Positions 1 through 8,062 of a stretch of 64,000 nt of DNA are shown here, in pieces. The DNA lies in contig JAGQQG010000005.1 in the NCBI GenBank assembly GCA_020426325.1, positions 1 through 64,000 of the forward strand, given 5' to 3'. The notes below the pieces were generated by a model, which saw only the letters and a list, made by a program, of their open reading frames with translations, was not told the DNA's origin and ran no database searches. How positions within the stretch are numbered: the first letter of the stretch is position 1; every line of letters begins with the position of its first letter. The position numbers and the translations under genes were made by a program. The DNA is from Planctomycetaceae bacterium. GTDB lineage: Bacteria > Planctomycetota > Planctomycetia > Planctomycetales > Planctomycetaceae.

Positions 1-123
1 TCCTTTCACTCCGACCAAGATGCAACTCCCAGACCATTCCGTCCACTCACCCACAGGTTCTGAAACCAGCTCAATTACGGCCTTAAATAGGTTGCAGCAA
101 TCGTGAGTCAGAGATGTATCCAT

Positions 124-1014
124 TCAATTTGAATCTGCAACGGCGTGTGTGTCCAGAAATCGGAAGAACTCCTGAGTCGCGGGGTCGTCGGGCTTGCCGA
201 GGTCGTCGTTCAGGCGGTGATGATTGGTGTCGCCTTTGCCAAACGCTTTGGCAGGGATCTCTGCTTCGTTCAAGACTGTCTCCAGACGTCGCGCCTGAGC
301 GGTCGTGTCGGGGTTGCCTGTGAAGTAGAGAATCAAAAAAGGCGGAATGCCCTTCCCCTTTGCTAGGTGCGTGACGGCTGAGAAGTCGACGTGCTTTTCC
401 GGGTCGTTGCCGAACTTCTGCCGATGACCGAACGTGAACATCTTGCCGCCATAAAGCGTCTGCCGGTGCTCGGCTGTCATGATAATTTTGGGAATGTCGT
501 AAGTGTCTCCATCCACGGGGATGCACCCCTTCAGCACGTCGAACGAAACGCTTTCCTCATTCAGATATCGTTCGTCGATGCAGATCAGCGCCGCCAGTTG
601 TGCCCCGGCTGAGTGCCCGCCCACGAAGATGCGGTTCGGGTCGCCACCATATTGGCTGATGTTCCGGTGCACCCAGCCCAGTGACTTTGCCACGTCACGA
701 ATCAGCACGTCCATCGTCACGTCGGGCAACAGGCGATAGTTCGTGGAGACGAACACAAATCCTCTTTCGGTTAACACGCGAGGCTTGATCGCAACGTCTC
801 CCTTGTCGCCAACAACCCACCCTCCGCCGTGAATCCAGAACATGACCGGCAACTTCTCCTTGCCCGCCTGCTCCTGTGCATAAATATCCAGTACCTGCCG
901 CTCATGTCCATTCTCGACGTATGGCACATTCGAGGTGAGCTTCTGTGCTTGAGCAGCACCGCTGAACAGAATCGTTGACAGGCCGAAAACAAAGATCGAT
1001 CGAGTGTTCATCAT
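124..1014 (-). CDS. Secreted alpha/beta hydrolase, carboxylesterase-like
   Basis: Exported esterase/lipase-type hydrolase of 296 residues. Residues 1-24 form a signal peptide ending in Ala-Gln-Ala-Gln. The oxyanion-hole motif HGGGW is at 62-66 and the nucleophile elbow GHSAG at 133-137 (Ser135). Candidate Asp236 and His265/266 complete a triad. This pattern is typical of the BD-FAE/hormone-sensitive-lipase-like group common in planctomycetes. The substrate is unknown; an ester of a plant or algal polymer is possible. Two adjacent ATG codons (1014, 1011) could start it. It is transcribed alone and away from the next gene. Family call is firm, substrate is not. Confidence 0.88.
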   Translation of the reverse strand: MMNTRSIFVFGLSTILFSGAAQAQKLTSNVPYVENGHERQVLDIYAQEQAGKEKLPVMFWIHGGGWVVGDKGDVAIKPRVLTERGFVFVSTNYRLLPDVTMDVLIRDVAKSLGWVHRNISQYGGDPNRIFVGGHSAGAQLAALICIDERYLNEESVSFDVLKGCIPVDGDTYDIPKIIMTAEHRQTLYGGKMFTFGHRQKFGNDPEKHVDFSAVTHLAKGKGIPPFLILYFTGNPDTTAQARRLETVLNEAEIPAKAFGKGDTNHHRLNDDLGKPDDPATQEFFRFLDTHAVADSN

Positions 1015-1202
1015 CCCGCGATCTTATCAGGAGATCGCCGACGGAATCCATTCTTTGCATTCGCGCATCCCCCCTTCAAGTCAACGGACGCTTCCTTGAA
1101 TCAAACATCGACGTGAACACGTGACCAGCATGGCCTCGGTGAATATACTCAAGCAGTGACCGACAGATTCGACGATCGGCATCATTGACAGGGAGTCGTC
1201 TG

Positions 1203-1706
1203 ATGGCGCTGCGGAACAATCATTACGACGTGGCATTTGAGGACCTGTTGAGGCAACAGCAGATTCCGTATGTTTCTGTCGATGAATCGAAACGGGCACT
1301 CCTGAACGATGCCTCTCTCAAGTCGATGGACTTCATCGTCTATTCGAATCAACCACAGAACCTGCTCGTTGACGTGAAGGGACGACAGTTTCCCTCGGGG
1401 GCGCGAGGCCATCGCTGGGAGAACTGGGCCACCGAGGACGACATCACCTGCCTCCTCCAGTGGGAGCAGGTTTTCGGGAGCGGTTTTCGGGCTCTTCTGG
1501 TGTTTGCGTACCATCTCACCGATCCTCGTGAGCAGGCCGAGCACGACCGCTGTCATCTCATCCGGGACCGCACGTATGCCTTTTACGGCGTTTGGGCTGA
1601 TGAGTACGGCACAGCCATGCGTCAGCGGTCACCTCGCTGGGAGACGGTCTGGTTACCCGCAGCCGAGTTTCGACAACTGCGGTCTCCGATTTCGGATTTC
1701 CTCTGA
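1203..1706 (+). CDS. HYExAFE family protein, possible PD-(D/E)XK-like nuclease fold
   Basis: A 167-residue protein of the planctomycete HYExAFE family, named for its N-terminal signature, here HYDVAFE at residues 7-13. The ATG at 1203 is chosen because GGGAG lies 7 bases upstream; an in-frame TTG at 1185 would add six residues. No function is established. By eye, Glu13 in the first helix, Asp43 in a beta strand (MDFIVYS) and Asp57-Val-Lys59 (LLVDVKGR) follow the spacing and order of a PD-(D/E)XK nuclease core; that is an inference. No signal peptide or membrane segment is present, so it should be cytoplasmic. It is a single-gene unit followed by a hairpin. Confidence 0.85.
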   Translation: MALRNNHYDVAFEDLLRQQQIPYVSVDESKRALLNDASLKSMDFIVYSNQPQNLLVDVKGRQFPSGARGHRWENWATEDDITCLLQWEQVFGSGFRALLVFAYHLTDPREQAEHDRCHLIRDRTYAFYGVWADEYGTAMRQRSPRWETVWLPAAEFRQLRSPISDFL

Positions 1707-1742
1707 GCAAGTGATTTCAATAGAATGGCACCAGTAGCTTTC

Positions 1743-1773
1743 CCCGGAGAGGACAATGGTCACGCTCTCCGGG
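1743..1773 (+). terminator. Hairpin after the HYExAFE gene, possible terminator
   Basis: A perfect 9-bp inverted repeat, CCCGGAGAG at 1743-1751 and CTCTCCGGG at 1765-1773, with a 13-base loop, lies 36 bases after the stop codon at 1706. There is no T-run after it, so classic intrinsic termination is uncertain. Confidence 0.45.
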
Positions 1774-1845
1774 TATGATCGAACGTAGCTATCACCTAGA
1801 CAGCCTGATCTCCTCCGCAGCAATCACTGATCGAGCGAGTGGCCG

Positions 1846-2061
1846 ATGCAGAACACACGATCATTCTTCCAGCGAGGTGCGATGTGCCTGATCTGGCTGA
1901 CCGCATCCGCATCACTCGCCCTCGCACAAGGCACACCGCCAGCACCCAGCGATGGACCAGCGATCACATCTGGACGCAGTTGGTATTTTGAAGTTCTTGT
2001 CGTCCTGGTGATGTTTTCGGTCGCCCTGTATGCGGTCTGCCGCTCCAGCCGCCGCAACTGA
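1846..2061 (+). CDS. Small exported membrane protein of unknown function
   Basis: A 71-residue protein starting at ATG 1846. Residues 1-28 look like a signal peptide ending in Leu-Ala-Gln, then a short Pro-rich stretch, then a hydrophobic segment at about 46-64 (YFEVLVVLVMFSVALYAVC) and a basic tail CRSSRRN. The likely topology is a short periplasmic N-terminus, one membrane helix and a positively charged cytoplasmic end. Such mini membrane proteins are frequent in planctomycetes and have no assigned role. It ends 9 bases before the convergent dehydrogenase gene. The composition (signal peptide plus membrane helix) supports it as a real gene. Confidence 0.65.
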   Translation: MQNTRSFFQRGAMCLIWLTASASLALAQGTPPAPSDGPAITSGRSWYFEVLVVLVMFSVALYAVCRSSRRN

Positions 2062-2070
2062 GAACTGCGG

Positions 2071-2763
2071 TTATGGGACCGTCAGCGGCTGGCCGTTGTG
2101 TTCCGGACCGAGCCCCAGCAGAAAGGGAACCGCGCGGACAGCCCACTGCTTGGCGGTAGGATATCCGGCTGCTCCCTCAGAAAAACAGGAACGCAACATC
2201 TCCGTGTCGATGATACCGGGGTTGAGCGGGATTGCGGCCATCCCCTCCGGCAGTTCGTCCGCGAGAGCGCGAGAGAGGCCTTCGATGGCCCATTTGGTCG
2301 CACAGTAGGGTGCCACTTCCGGCGAGGTGGATCGTCCCCAGCCCGAACTGAAGTTCACAACCACTCCGCTGCCGCGCTCAATCATCGCGGGCACGAAATG
2401 CCGAATCACGTGATGTGTACCGAGGACATTGACCTTCAGCAGGGCCGACATCTCATCGGAGGTCACTTCCCACAGCGGGGCGTTCGTGTTGATCAGAGCA
2501 GCGTTGTTAAGGAGCAGGTTCGGGATGATGTCGTCCTCCCGCAGCGACTCAGCCCAGTCGGAAACGTCCTCGTCCTGTGAGACGTCAACGACTGCAAATC
2601 GATGGGGCTCGCCAAATTGATCAGTCAGTTCGTCGATCACATCCGCAGAACGACTGCATCCCACCACGAGGCACCCTGCATCACGAAAGCCCTCGGCCAT
2701 CGCACGCCCTAATCCACGTGAGACCCCCGTGATGAGCACCACACGATCAGTGTTCTCAGACAT
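2071..2763 (-). CDS. Short-chain dehydrogenase/reductase (SDR)
   Basis: Classical NAD(P)-dependent SDR oxidoreductase, 230 residues. The cofactor motif TGVSRGLG is at residues 12-19, NNAAL at 86-90, catalytic Ser at 139/140, and Tyr153/Lys157 in YCATK. The PG motif NPGIIDTEM follows as in other SDRs. The substrate cannot be read from the sequence. It lies just downstream (33 bp) of the cytochrome lipoprotein gene on the same strand and may be co-transcribed with it. No signal peptide; cytoplasmic. Confidence 0.9.
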   Translation of the reverse strand: MSENTDRVVLITGVSRGLGRAMAEGFRDAGCLVVGCSRSADVIDELTDQFGEPHRFAVVDVSQDEDVSDWAESLREDDIIPNLLLNNAALINTNAPLWEVTSDEMSALLKVNVLGTHHVIRHFVPAMIERGSGVVVNFSSGWGRSTSPEVAPYCATKWAIEGLSRALADELPEGMAAIPLNPGIIDTEMLRSCFSEGAAGYPTAKQWAVRAVPFLLGLGPEHNGQPLTVP

Positions 2764-2796
2764 TCCGCGTTCTCCTTCTGCGTGAGTCAGAACCGA

Positions 2797-4473
2797 TCAA
2801 TGTGCAATCTGCTTCCAGTAGGAATCGAATTCAAAGTCCGGGCTGTTCTCGTGGTCGTGACATTTGATGCACAGGTTGGTTTCTGCCCATTCAGCCGTGA
2901 TATGCATCTTCTCCCGCTCAGCTTCGATCTCCGCGTCGGATGCGTCTCCGCTTTCCTCCAATGCGACATGCTCACTCGCAGGACCGTGACAGTTTTCGCA
3001 GTGCACGCCTTTGAGATGGGCTGACTGATCGGCACTCACATACCCCGACTCGTATCGCAACACCTCCTGCGGATCCCAGCCAGCTGTGTGACAGCAGATA
3101 CACTCCGGGTCATGGATCCGGTCGAACCGCACGCGGTCTTTGAGGGATGGATCGTCGCTCGTCTGAGCGAACTCAACCGTCAGGCTCTTGAAACCGTACT
3201 TGTGATGATGTGAGTCCTCCCAGACTGCCGACTCTTCATCGTGACATTCTGCACATTTCTCCGACCCGACGAATGTATATTCTACCCCACGCTCATGCGG
3301 GATGGCCGGTTCGTTTGCCACCAGATTCTCGGCCTCAAGCAGATTCTGATACTCTTGGAATCGCTCATCGATCTCAGGAGCATGCTCAAATCGGAACCGA
3401 TCAAGTTCGATGACCTTGAATCGAAACTTCTCACCTTCGGATGCTTCCGGATAGAAACCAACAACAGCAGTATTCTTGCCTTTCGTGCCGACGCGAAGCA
3501 GAAGTGAATCTCCGACCGGTTCCGTGTCGCCGACCGGGTCTTCCGGCCCGCCTGCCGTCACCACAAGATTGAACTCAGGAAACGCTTCCGCAAGGGCACG
3601 GCTTTCGTCAGGCTTCGCGTATGCGAGCAACATCATCACGTCGGGTTTTTCATCCTGAAGTTGGGAGAGCACTCCCGGCAGCACCTGCGTTGGTTCATCG
3701 ATCTGGATCAACGACGGGTCGGGATTCTCTCCTCCCGGAAACATCTCGGAAAGATAGGTCTGTCCCAGAACGCCGGTGACGCCGATCTTCACATCACCGA
3801 CCTCAATGACGCGGTAGCTCAATGGGGTGCCAATGTCGCGGGTTCCGAAAATCGTCACATTCGCAGAAACAAACGGCAGGTCAAAGTCATTTCTCGATTG
3901 TGAGTTCGAAAAGGACGTGAAGAGATATTCCGGCCCAAGCTTGAGGTCCTCGGGACCCAGACCGAGTCCTTTGTAGCCGATCGTGTTCAGCGCGTCGCGA
4001 TTGACATCGAACTTCATCTCACTCTGTCGGCGGGTCCGCTCGACGGTACCGCCAAGATCGAATCCGGTCACTGGCCAGCCGCGTGCTCGTAACTGTTTTG
4101 CCAGGTCAGCCCGGCGAGAGAGCCCTCCCGACTGCCGTTCCGAGCATCCGCACGGCTCGAGATGCCCGTGCGTCTCGCCGGTGAGCAGGATAGCAGCGGC
4201 AGGCTTGTCCCAGTCAGTTAGCAGGGGTTCCACTCGCGGCTCCTCAGCCACGGGGGTTTCCTCTGATTCCTCAACAGAGGGAGTCGTCTCTACGACTTCC
4301 GCAGGTGTTGTGTCAGATTCTGCTGTTTCGACCTGAGGCGTGTCCAGAGTTGAATCCGCTTGGTTTTGGCTGTCTTTCGACTGACAACCCTGAAGAGCGA
4401 GCAGACTGCTCAGGACAATTGCGACGAAACAGGTTTGTCCCAGCGGTCTGTCGGTTCGTCGAATGATCGGCAT
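2797..4473 (-). CDS. Lipoprotein: 5'-nucleotidase-like domain fused to tetraheme cytochrome c554-type domain
   Basis: A 558-residue exported lipoprotein. ATG at 4473 is preferred over a TTG 21 bases upstream. A lipobox LALQGC places the lipidated Cys at residue 30, followed by a Glu/Thr-rich linker. The central region begins with ILLTGETHGHLEPCGC and GGLSRRADL, typical of the calcineurin-like/UshA-type metallophosphatase fold, but with Cys near the metal site. The C-terminal third has four heme-c motifs (CAECH, CICCH, CENCH, CIKCH) plus extra His residues, as in the cytochrome c554 domain. It should sit on the outer face of a membrane and carry electrons. It is divergent from the exported-protein/ABC operon, with 272 bp between the starts. 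The redox partner is unknown. Confidence 0.85.
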   Translation of the reverse strand: MPIIRRTDRPLGQTCFVAIVLSSLLALQGCQSKDSQNQADSTLDTPQVETAESDTTPAEVVETTPSVEESEETPVAEEPRVEPLLTDWDKPAAAILLTGETHGHLEPCGCSERQSGGLSRRADLAKQLRARGWPVTGFDLGGTVERTRRQSEMKFDVNRDALNTIGYKGLGLGPEDLKLGPEYLFTSFSNSQSRNDFDLPFVSANVTIFGTRDIGTPLSYRVIEVGDVKIGVTGVLGQTYLSEMFPGGENPDPSLIQIDEPTQVLPGVLSQLQDEKPDVMMLLAYAKPDESRALAEAFPEFNLVVTAGGPEDPVGDTEPVGDSLLLRVGTKGKNTAVVGFYPEASEGEKFRFKVIELDRFRFEHAPEIDERFQEYQNLLEAENLVANEPAIPHERGVEYTFVGSEKCAECHDEESAVWEDSHHHKYGFKSLTVEFAQTSDDPSLKDRVRFDRIHDPECICCHTAGWDPQEVLRYESGYVSADQSAHLKGVHCENCHGPASEHVALEESGDASDAEIEAEREKMHITAEWAETNLCIKCHDHENSPDFEFDSYWKQIAH

Positions 4474-4745
4474 CAATGCGTTCCTTCTGCACAAATGAAA
4501 GGGCTCCGTTGTTCCTACGACTGGCCGCGAGCGGCATGTTAACGAAATCTTCCAGTTTCAGCATATCGAACATCCAGAGATCCCCATCCAACCCTTCGCG
4601 ATCGATCTTGACAGTTCGTCACGCGCCCCACTTTCGTCTGACCGGCGGTCGTGTATACTGATGTGAGATCTGTTCCAGTGTCCCCGCCTTCCTGAACAGC
4701 CTCGCGACTTCTGGTCCTCAACATCGCTGACAGGCTCCTTCTCTC

Positions 4746-5999
4746 ATGAACCGATGTGTCCCCTTGTTTGCGCTGGCCGCGATGTTGTTACTGAGCAACC
4801 TGGCCAACGCATGTTCTGTGCCCGTATTTCGTTACGCGCTTGAGCACTGGCATCCGGACTCCTATGTCGCGGTCGTCTTTCATCGGGGTGAGTTGACCGG
4901 GGAACAGCAGGTTGTGCTCGCGGCCCTTCAACCGCAGGACGGCAGCGAGATTGCAGGTGCGAATCTTGTGGTACAAACGATCGACCTCGATGCAGATCCT
5001 GACGAGGCGATGGTTTCTCTGTGGGAAGATCAGGAGACTGACGTGCTGCCTTGGGTGGTCGTCAACTCACCGTTGCGTCAGGGGCCTCCCACGACCGTCT
5101 GGTCAGGCGAGTTGACTGACGAACAACGCGCGGTCCTTCTCAAGTCTCCGATCCGAGACGAACTTGGCAAGCGATTGCTCAGCGGTGATTCGGTCGTCTG
5201 GATCTGCCTCGACAGTGGCGATGTGTCGGCTGATGAGGACGCCTGGAACGCTGTTACTACCGAAGTCGCACGTCTGGAGAACGAGCTTGAGTTGCCGGAG
5301 ATTGAGGAGGCTGATCTCGATGATCTTTCGCTTGATCCGTCAGCCCTCAAGCTCAAGATGTCGGCGCTCCGGGTCTCCCGTGAGGATGCAGCGGAATCGT
5401 TTCTGGTCGCATCACTGTTGCGAGTTGAGCCGGACCTGTTGAACGAGCCGTTCGTCAATCAGCCGATGGCGTTTCCCGTGTTTGGACGGGGACGTGCCTT
5501 ATATGCCCTGGTGGGTGATGGCATCGTCCAGGACACGATCAAGGAAGCCTCAGAATTTCTGACCGGGGCCTGTCAGTGTACGGTGAAGGCTCAGAATCCG
5601 GGGGTCGACATGCTGATGGCGGTCGACTGGGATCGACACATCATCCCGGCGCTTCCTTATGATGATTCGCAGCCGGAATTGGCGGGACTTGGCTCGTTTG
5701 CCAACGCGGAGTCGACAGAGGCTCCCTCGGTTCAGCCTGAAGAGCCACTTGATGACACTCAACCAGTCGAGGACAGCGACAGCGAATTATCGACGACTGA
5801 TGCAGATCCAGCAACAAATCTCGAGGCAGAGTCGGAGGCGAGCACTGAAACGAGCGCTCCGATCGATGCCCCGCTTCCCTCAACATCGAGTCGCGAGGCC
5901 GTTTCCACGGGACTGACCGGGAGTGTGTTGCTCGTGGTGGGCCTGCTGGCGATGTGCGTGATCGTCGCGACGATTGTCCTGATTCCCCGTTCAAGGTGA
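4746..5999 (+). CDS. Exported membrane-anchored protein of unknown function, CSVPVFRYALE motif
   Basis: A 417-residue protein with a signal peptide (residues 1-22) whose mature part starts near ACSVPVFRYALEHW, a motif I associate with an uncharacterised planctomycete/verrucomicrobial family. A second conserved patch is FPVFGRGRALYALVGDGI followed by GACQCTVK. An acidic, Ser/Thr-rich linker (about 315-385) leads to a C-terminal membrane helix (SVLLVVGLLAMCVIVATIVL) and a basic end. The body is therefore held outside the cytoplasmic membrane. The Cys residues and fold hints suggest a thioredoxin-like module, but no CxxC redox site is plain. It is the first gene of an operon with the FtsX permease (6 bases downstream) and ATPase. 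Function unknown; a partner subunit of the ABC complex is the best guess. Confidence 0.8.
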   Translation: MNRCVPLFALAAMLLLSNLANACSVPVFRYALEHWHPDSYVAVVFHRGELTGEQQVVLAALQPQDGSEIAGANLVVQTIDLDADPDEAMVSLWEDQETDVLPWVVVNSPLRQGPPTTVWSGELTDEQRAVLLKSPIRDELGKRLLSGDSVVWICLDSGDVSADEDAWNAVTTEVARLENELELPEIEEADLDDLSLDPSALKLKMSALRVSREDAAESFLVASLLRVEPDLLNEPFVNQPMAFPVFGRGRALYALVGDGIVQDTIKEASEFLTGACQCTVKAQNPGVDMLMAVDWDRHIIPALPYDDSQPELAGLGSFANAESTEAPSVQPEEPLDDTQPVEDSDSELSTTDADPATNLEAESEASTETSAPIDAPLPSTSSREAVSTGLTGSVLLVVGLLAMCVIVATIVLIPRSR

Positions 6000-6005
6000 T
6001 TGATC

Positions 6006-7361
6006 ATGAGTGTCTGGCGACTCATGTTGCGTGAAATTCTGCACCGGAAGTTGAACTTCGGGCTGGGTGTGCTGTCGGTGGCCATCGCCATTGCTTGTCT
6101 GGTGGGAGCTCAGTCTCTGTTGCAGGCAGACCGCGTGATCACCCAACACATCCTTTCTGAGCGACAGGCCGAAGTCGAAACGGCAGTGGCAGAGAAACAG
6201 GCAGAGGTCGAGAAAGCGGGAGCCGAGCTGCAGGATGCGATGCGTAAGCACATGCTCGGCCTCGGTTTCAACGTTCTTATCCTTCCCGAAGGTCAAGACC
6301 TCAGCGAACTCCACCTCAACGGAAGTCTCTCAGCAACGATGCCAGAACACTATGTCACTCAGTTGGCCGAGTCGAAAATCGTGACGGTTAACCATCTGCT
6401 GCCAAGTGTGACACGTCGTATCCACTGGGATGAACGGGATATGGACATCATCCTGGTCGGAACCCGTGGCGAGGTTCCCATCATGCATCGTGCCATGAAG
6501 AAGCCACTCCTCGACGCGGTCGCACCGGGGAAAATGGTCGTCGGCTACGAGGTTCATCTGAAACTCGGCCTGAAAGAAGGGGACAAAGTCACTTTGATGG
6601 GCAAGGAGTTTACGGTCTCCACTCTCCACCCCCAACGGGGCTCACAGGATGACACGACGGTATGGATCGACCTCGCTCAGGCTCAGGAGATGCTCGGACT
6701 GCAAAACCTGATCCACGCCATCCTTGCTTTGGAGTGTGACTGTGCGGGGGACCGCATCTCGGTCATTCGCCAGGAGATCGCGGGAATTCTGCCGGGAACT
6801 CAGGTCATTGAACGTTATTCTCAAGCTCTGGCACGTGCCGAGGCACGAGGCTATGCCAAGCAGTCCGCTGAGGAAGCACTTGAACGAGAAAAACAGGCAG
6901 GACAGGAACTGTTGGACCAGACGGTCACCAGCCGTGAGGAGATCGAAACACGACACGCGGGGCTTGCCTCCGTGCTTGTCCCATTGGTCATTGGTGCATC
7001 GGCCCTGCTCATTGGATTGCTGTCTTACGTCAACACTCGCCAGCGGCGTGAAGAGATCGGCATCCTCAGGGCCATCGGTCTGAGGGCACAACAGATCATG
7101 CTGGTGCTTCTCTCCAAGGCAGTGATGATGGGACTGATCGGCGGAGTCCTCGGGGTCGTCCTGGGCCTGGGTGTTCTCGCCTTTGGAGGAACCGGAGTGA
7201 ACCTGCCGGTCCCTGTCTCCGAAGTCATTCGTTCCAGTCCGGTGATGTCTGCATTGGTCACGGCGATGGTGCTCGCTCCGGTGCTGGCCAGTCTCGCAAG
7301 TTGGTTGCCCGGTCTCATCGCAGCACGGCAGGACCCGGCAGTTGTCCTGCAGGGAGATTGA
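6006..7361 (+). CDS. ABC transporter permease, FtsX/MacB type
   Basis: A 451-residue permease. ATG 6006 is chosen over an upstream TTG at 6000. An N-terminal membrane helix (about 14-36) is followed by an alanine/glutamate-rich coiled coil (about 48-80), a large extracytoplasmic MacB-like domain, and three C-terminal helices from about 320 to the end, giving the 1+3 FtsX topology. The first cytoplasmic loop, TRQRREEIGILRAIG, is the usual coupling region for the ATPase. Type VII ABC systems of this kind usually act as mechanotransmitters or exporters rather than importers. The ATPase gene starts 8 bases downstream. Confidence 0.92.
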   Translation: MSVWRLMLREILHRKLNFGLGVLSVAIAIACLVGAQSLLQADRVITQHILSERQAEVETAVAEKQAEVEKAGAELQDAMRKHMLGLGFNVLILPEGQDLSELHLNGSLSATMPEHYVTQLAESKIVTVNHLLPSVTRRIHWDERDMDIILVGTRGEVPIMHRAMKKPLLDAVAPGKMVVGYEVHLKLGLKEGDKVTLMGKEFTVSTLHPQRGSQDDTTVWIDLAQAQEMLGLQNLIHAILALECDCAGDRISVIRQEIAGILPGTQVIERYSQALARAEARGYAKQSAEEALEREKQAGQELLDQTVTSREEIETRHAGLASVLVPLVIGASALLIGLLSYVNTRQRREEIGILRAIGLRAQQIMLVLLSKAVMMGLIGGVLGVVLGLGVLAFGGTGVNLPVPVSEVIRSSPVMSALVTAMVLAPVLASLASWLPGLIAARQDPAVVLQGD

Positions 7362-7369
7362 AGGACGAG

Positions 7370-8062
7370 ATGCTGGAACTCACAAACGTCAGTAAGACCT
7401 ATCAGGGAGCTTCTGGTCCCGTGCAGGCGGTGAAGGCTGTCTCGCTCACCCTGGAGGCAGGACAGTTTGTCGCCGTGCAGGGACCCAGCGGTTGTGGCAA
7501 GTCAACACTGCTGTTGATGGCGGGCGGGCTGATGCACCCGGATCAGGGAACGGTCCGTGTGGGAGGGGTCGATCCCTACACCCTTCCCCCAGACAAGCGG
7601 GCGACCTTTCGCGGAGAGAAAATCGGCTTTGTCTTTCAGCAGTTCCATCTCGTCCCCTATCTCAGCGTGCTGGACAACGTCCTTGCAGCAGCACTCGCCA
7701 CCGGGTCTTCGACCAGAAAAGAAGTCAGCGATCGAGCCCGGCAACTTGTCGATCAGTTCGGCCTGTCACATCGCATGCACCACGTCCCAAACTCGCTGAG
7801 CAGCGGAGAACGGCAGCGAACCGCCCTCGCGCGGGCATTACTCAACGAACCTTCGCATCTCCTTGCCGACGAGCCGACGGGAAACCTCGATCGAGAGAAC
7901 GCGGAGACCGTGCTGAACGCCATGTCGGACTTCGCCTCAGCGGGCGGCACCGTACTCCTCGTGACACACGACGATCTTGCAGCCTCACGCGCTCAGACGG
8001 TCCTGACCATGAGGGCAGGCGAGTTGGAAACTAGTTCGCCTGCGACAGCGGCTACTCGCTGA
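7370..8062 (+). CDS. ABC transporter ATP-binding protein, MacB/LolD type
   Basis: ATPase of 230 residues. ATG 7370 with AAGGA just upstream sets the start. Walker A is GPSGCGKST, the Q-loop lies in FVFQQFHLVPYLSVLDN, the signature is LSSGERQR, Walker B is LLADEPTGNLD, and the switch His is in VTHD. The PTGNLD form and length match LolD/MacB/FtsE-type subunits. It energises the permease encoded immediately upstream. Its 3' end overlaps the convergent downstream gene by 11 bases, so the two transcripts meet here. Confidence 0.95.
   Translation: MLELTNVSKTYQGASGPVQAVKAVSLTLEAGQFVAVQGPSGCGKSTLLLMAGGLMHPDQGTVRVGGVDPYTLPPDKRATFRGEKIGFVFQQFHLVPYLSVLDNVLAAALATGSSTRKEVSDRARQLVDQFGLSHRMHHVPNSLSSGERQRTALARALLNEPSHLLADEPTGNLDRENAETVLNAMSDFASAGGTVLLVTHDDLAASRAQTVLTMRAGELETSSPATAATR

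Noticed and set aside
1..123. Possible end of a gene at the left edge
   Set aside because: No frame shows family-like sequence in so short a stretch.
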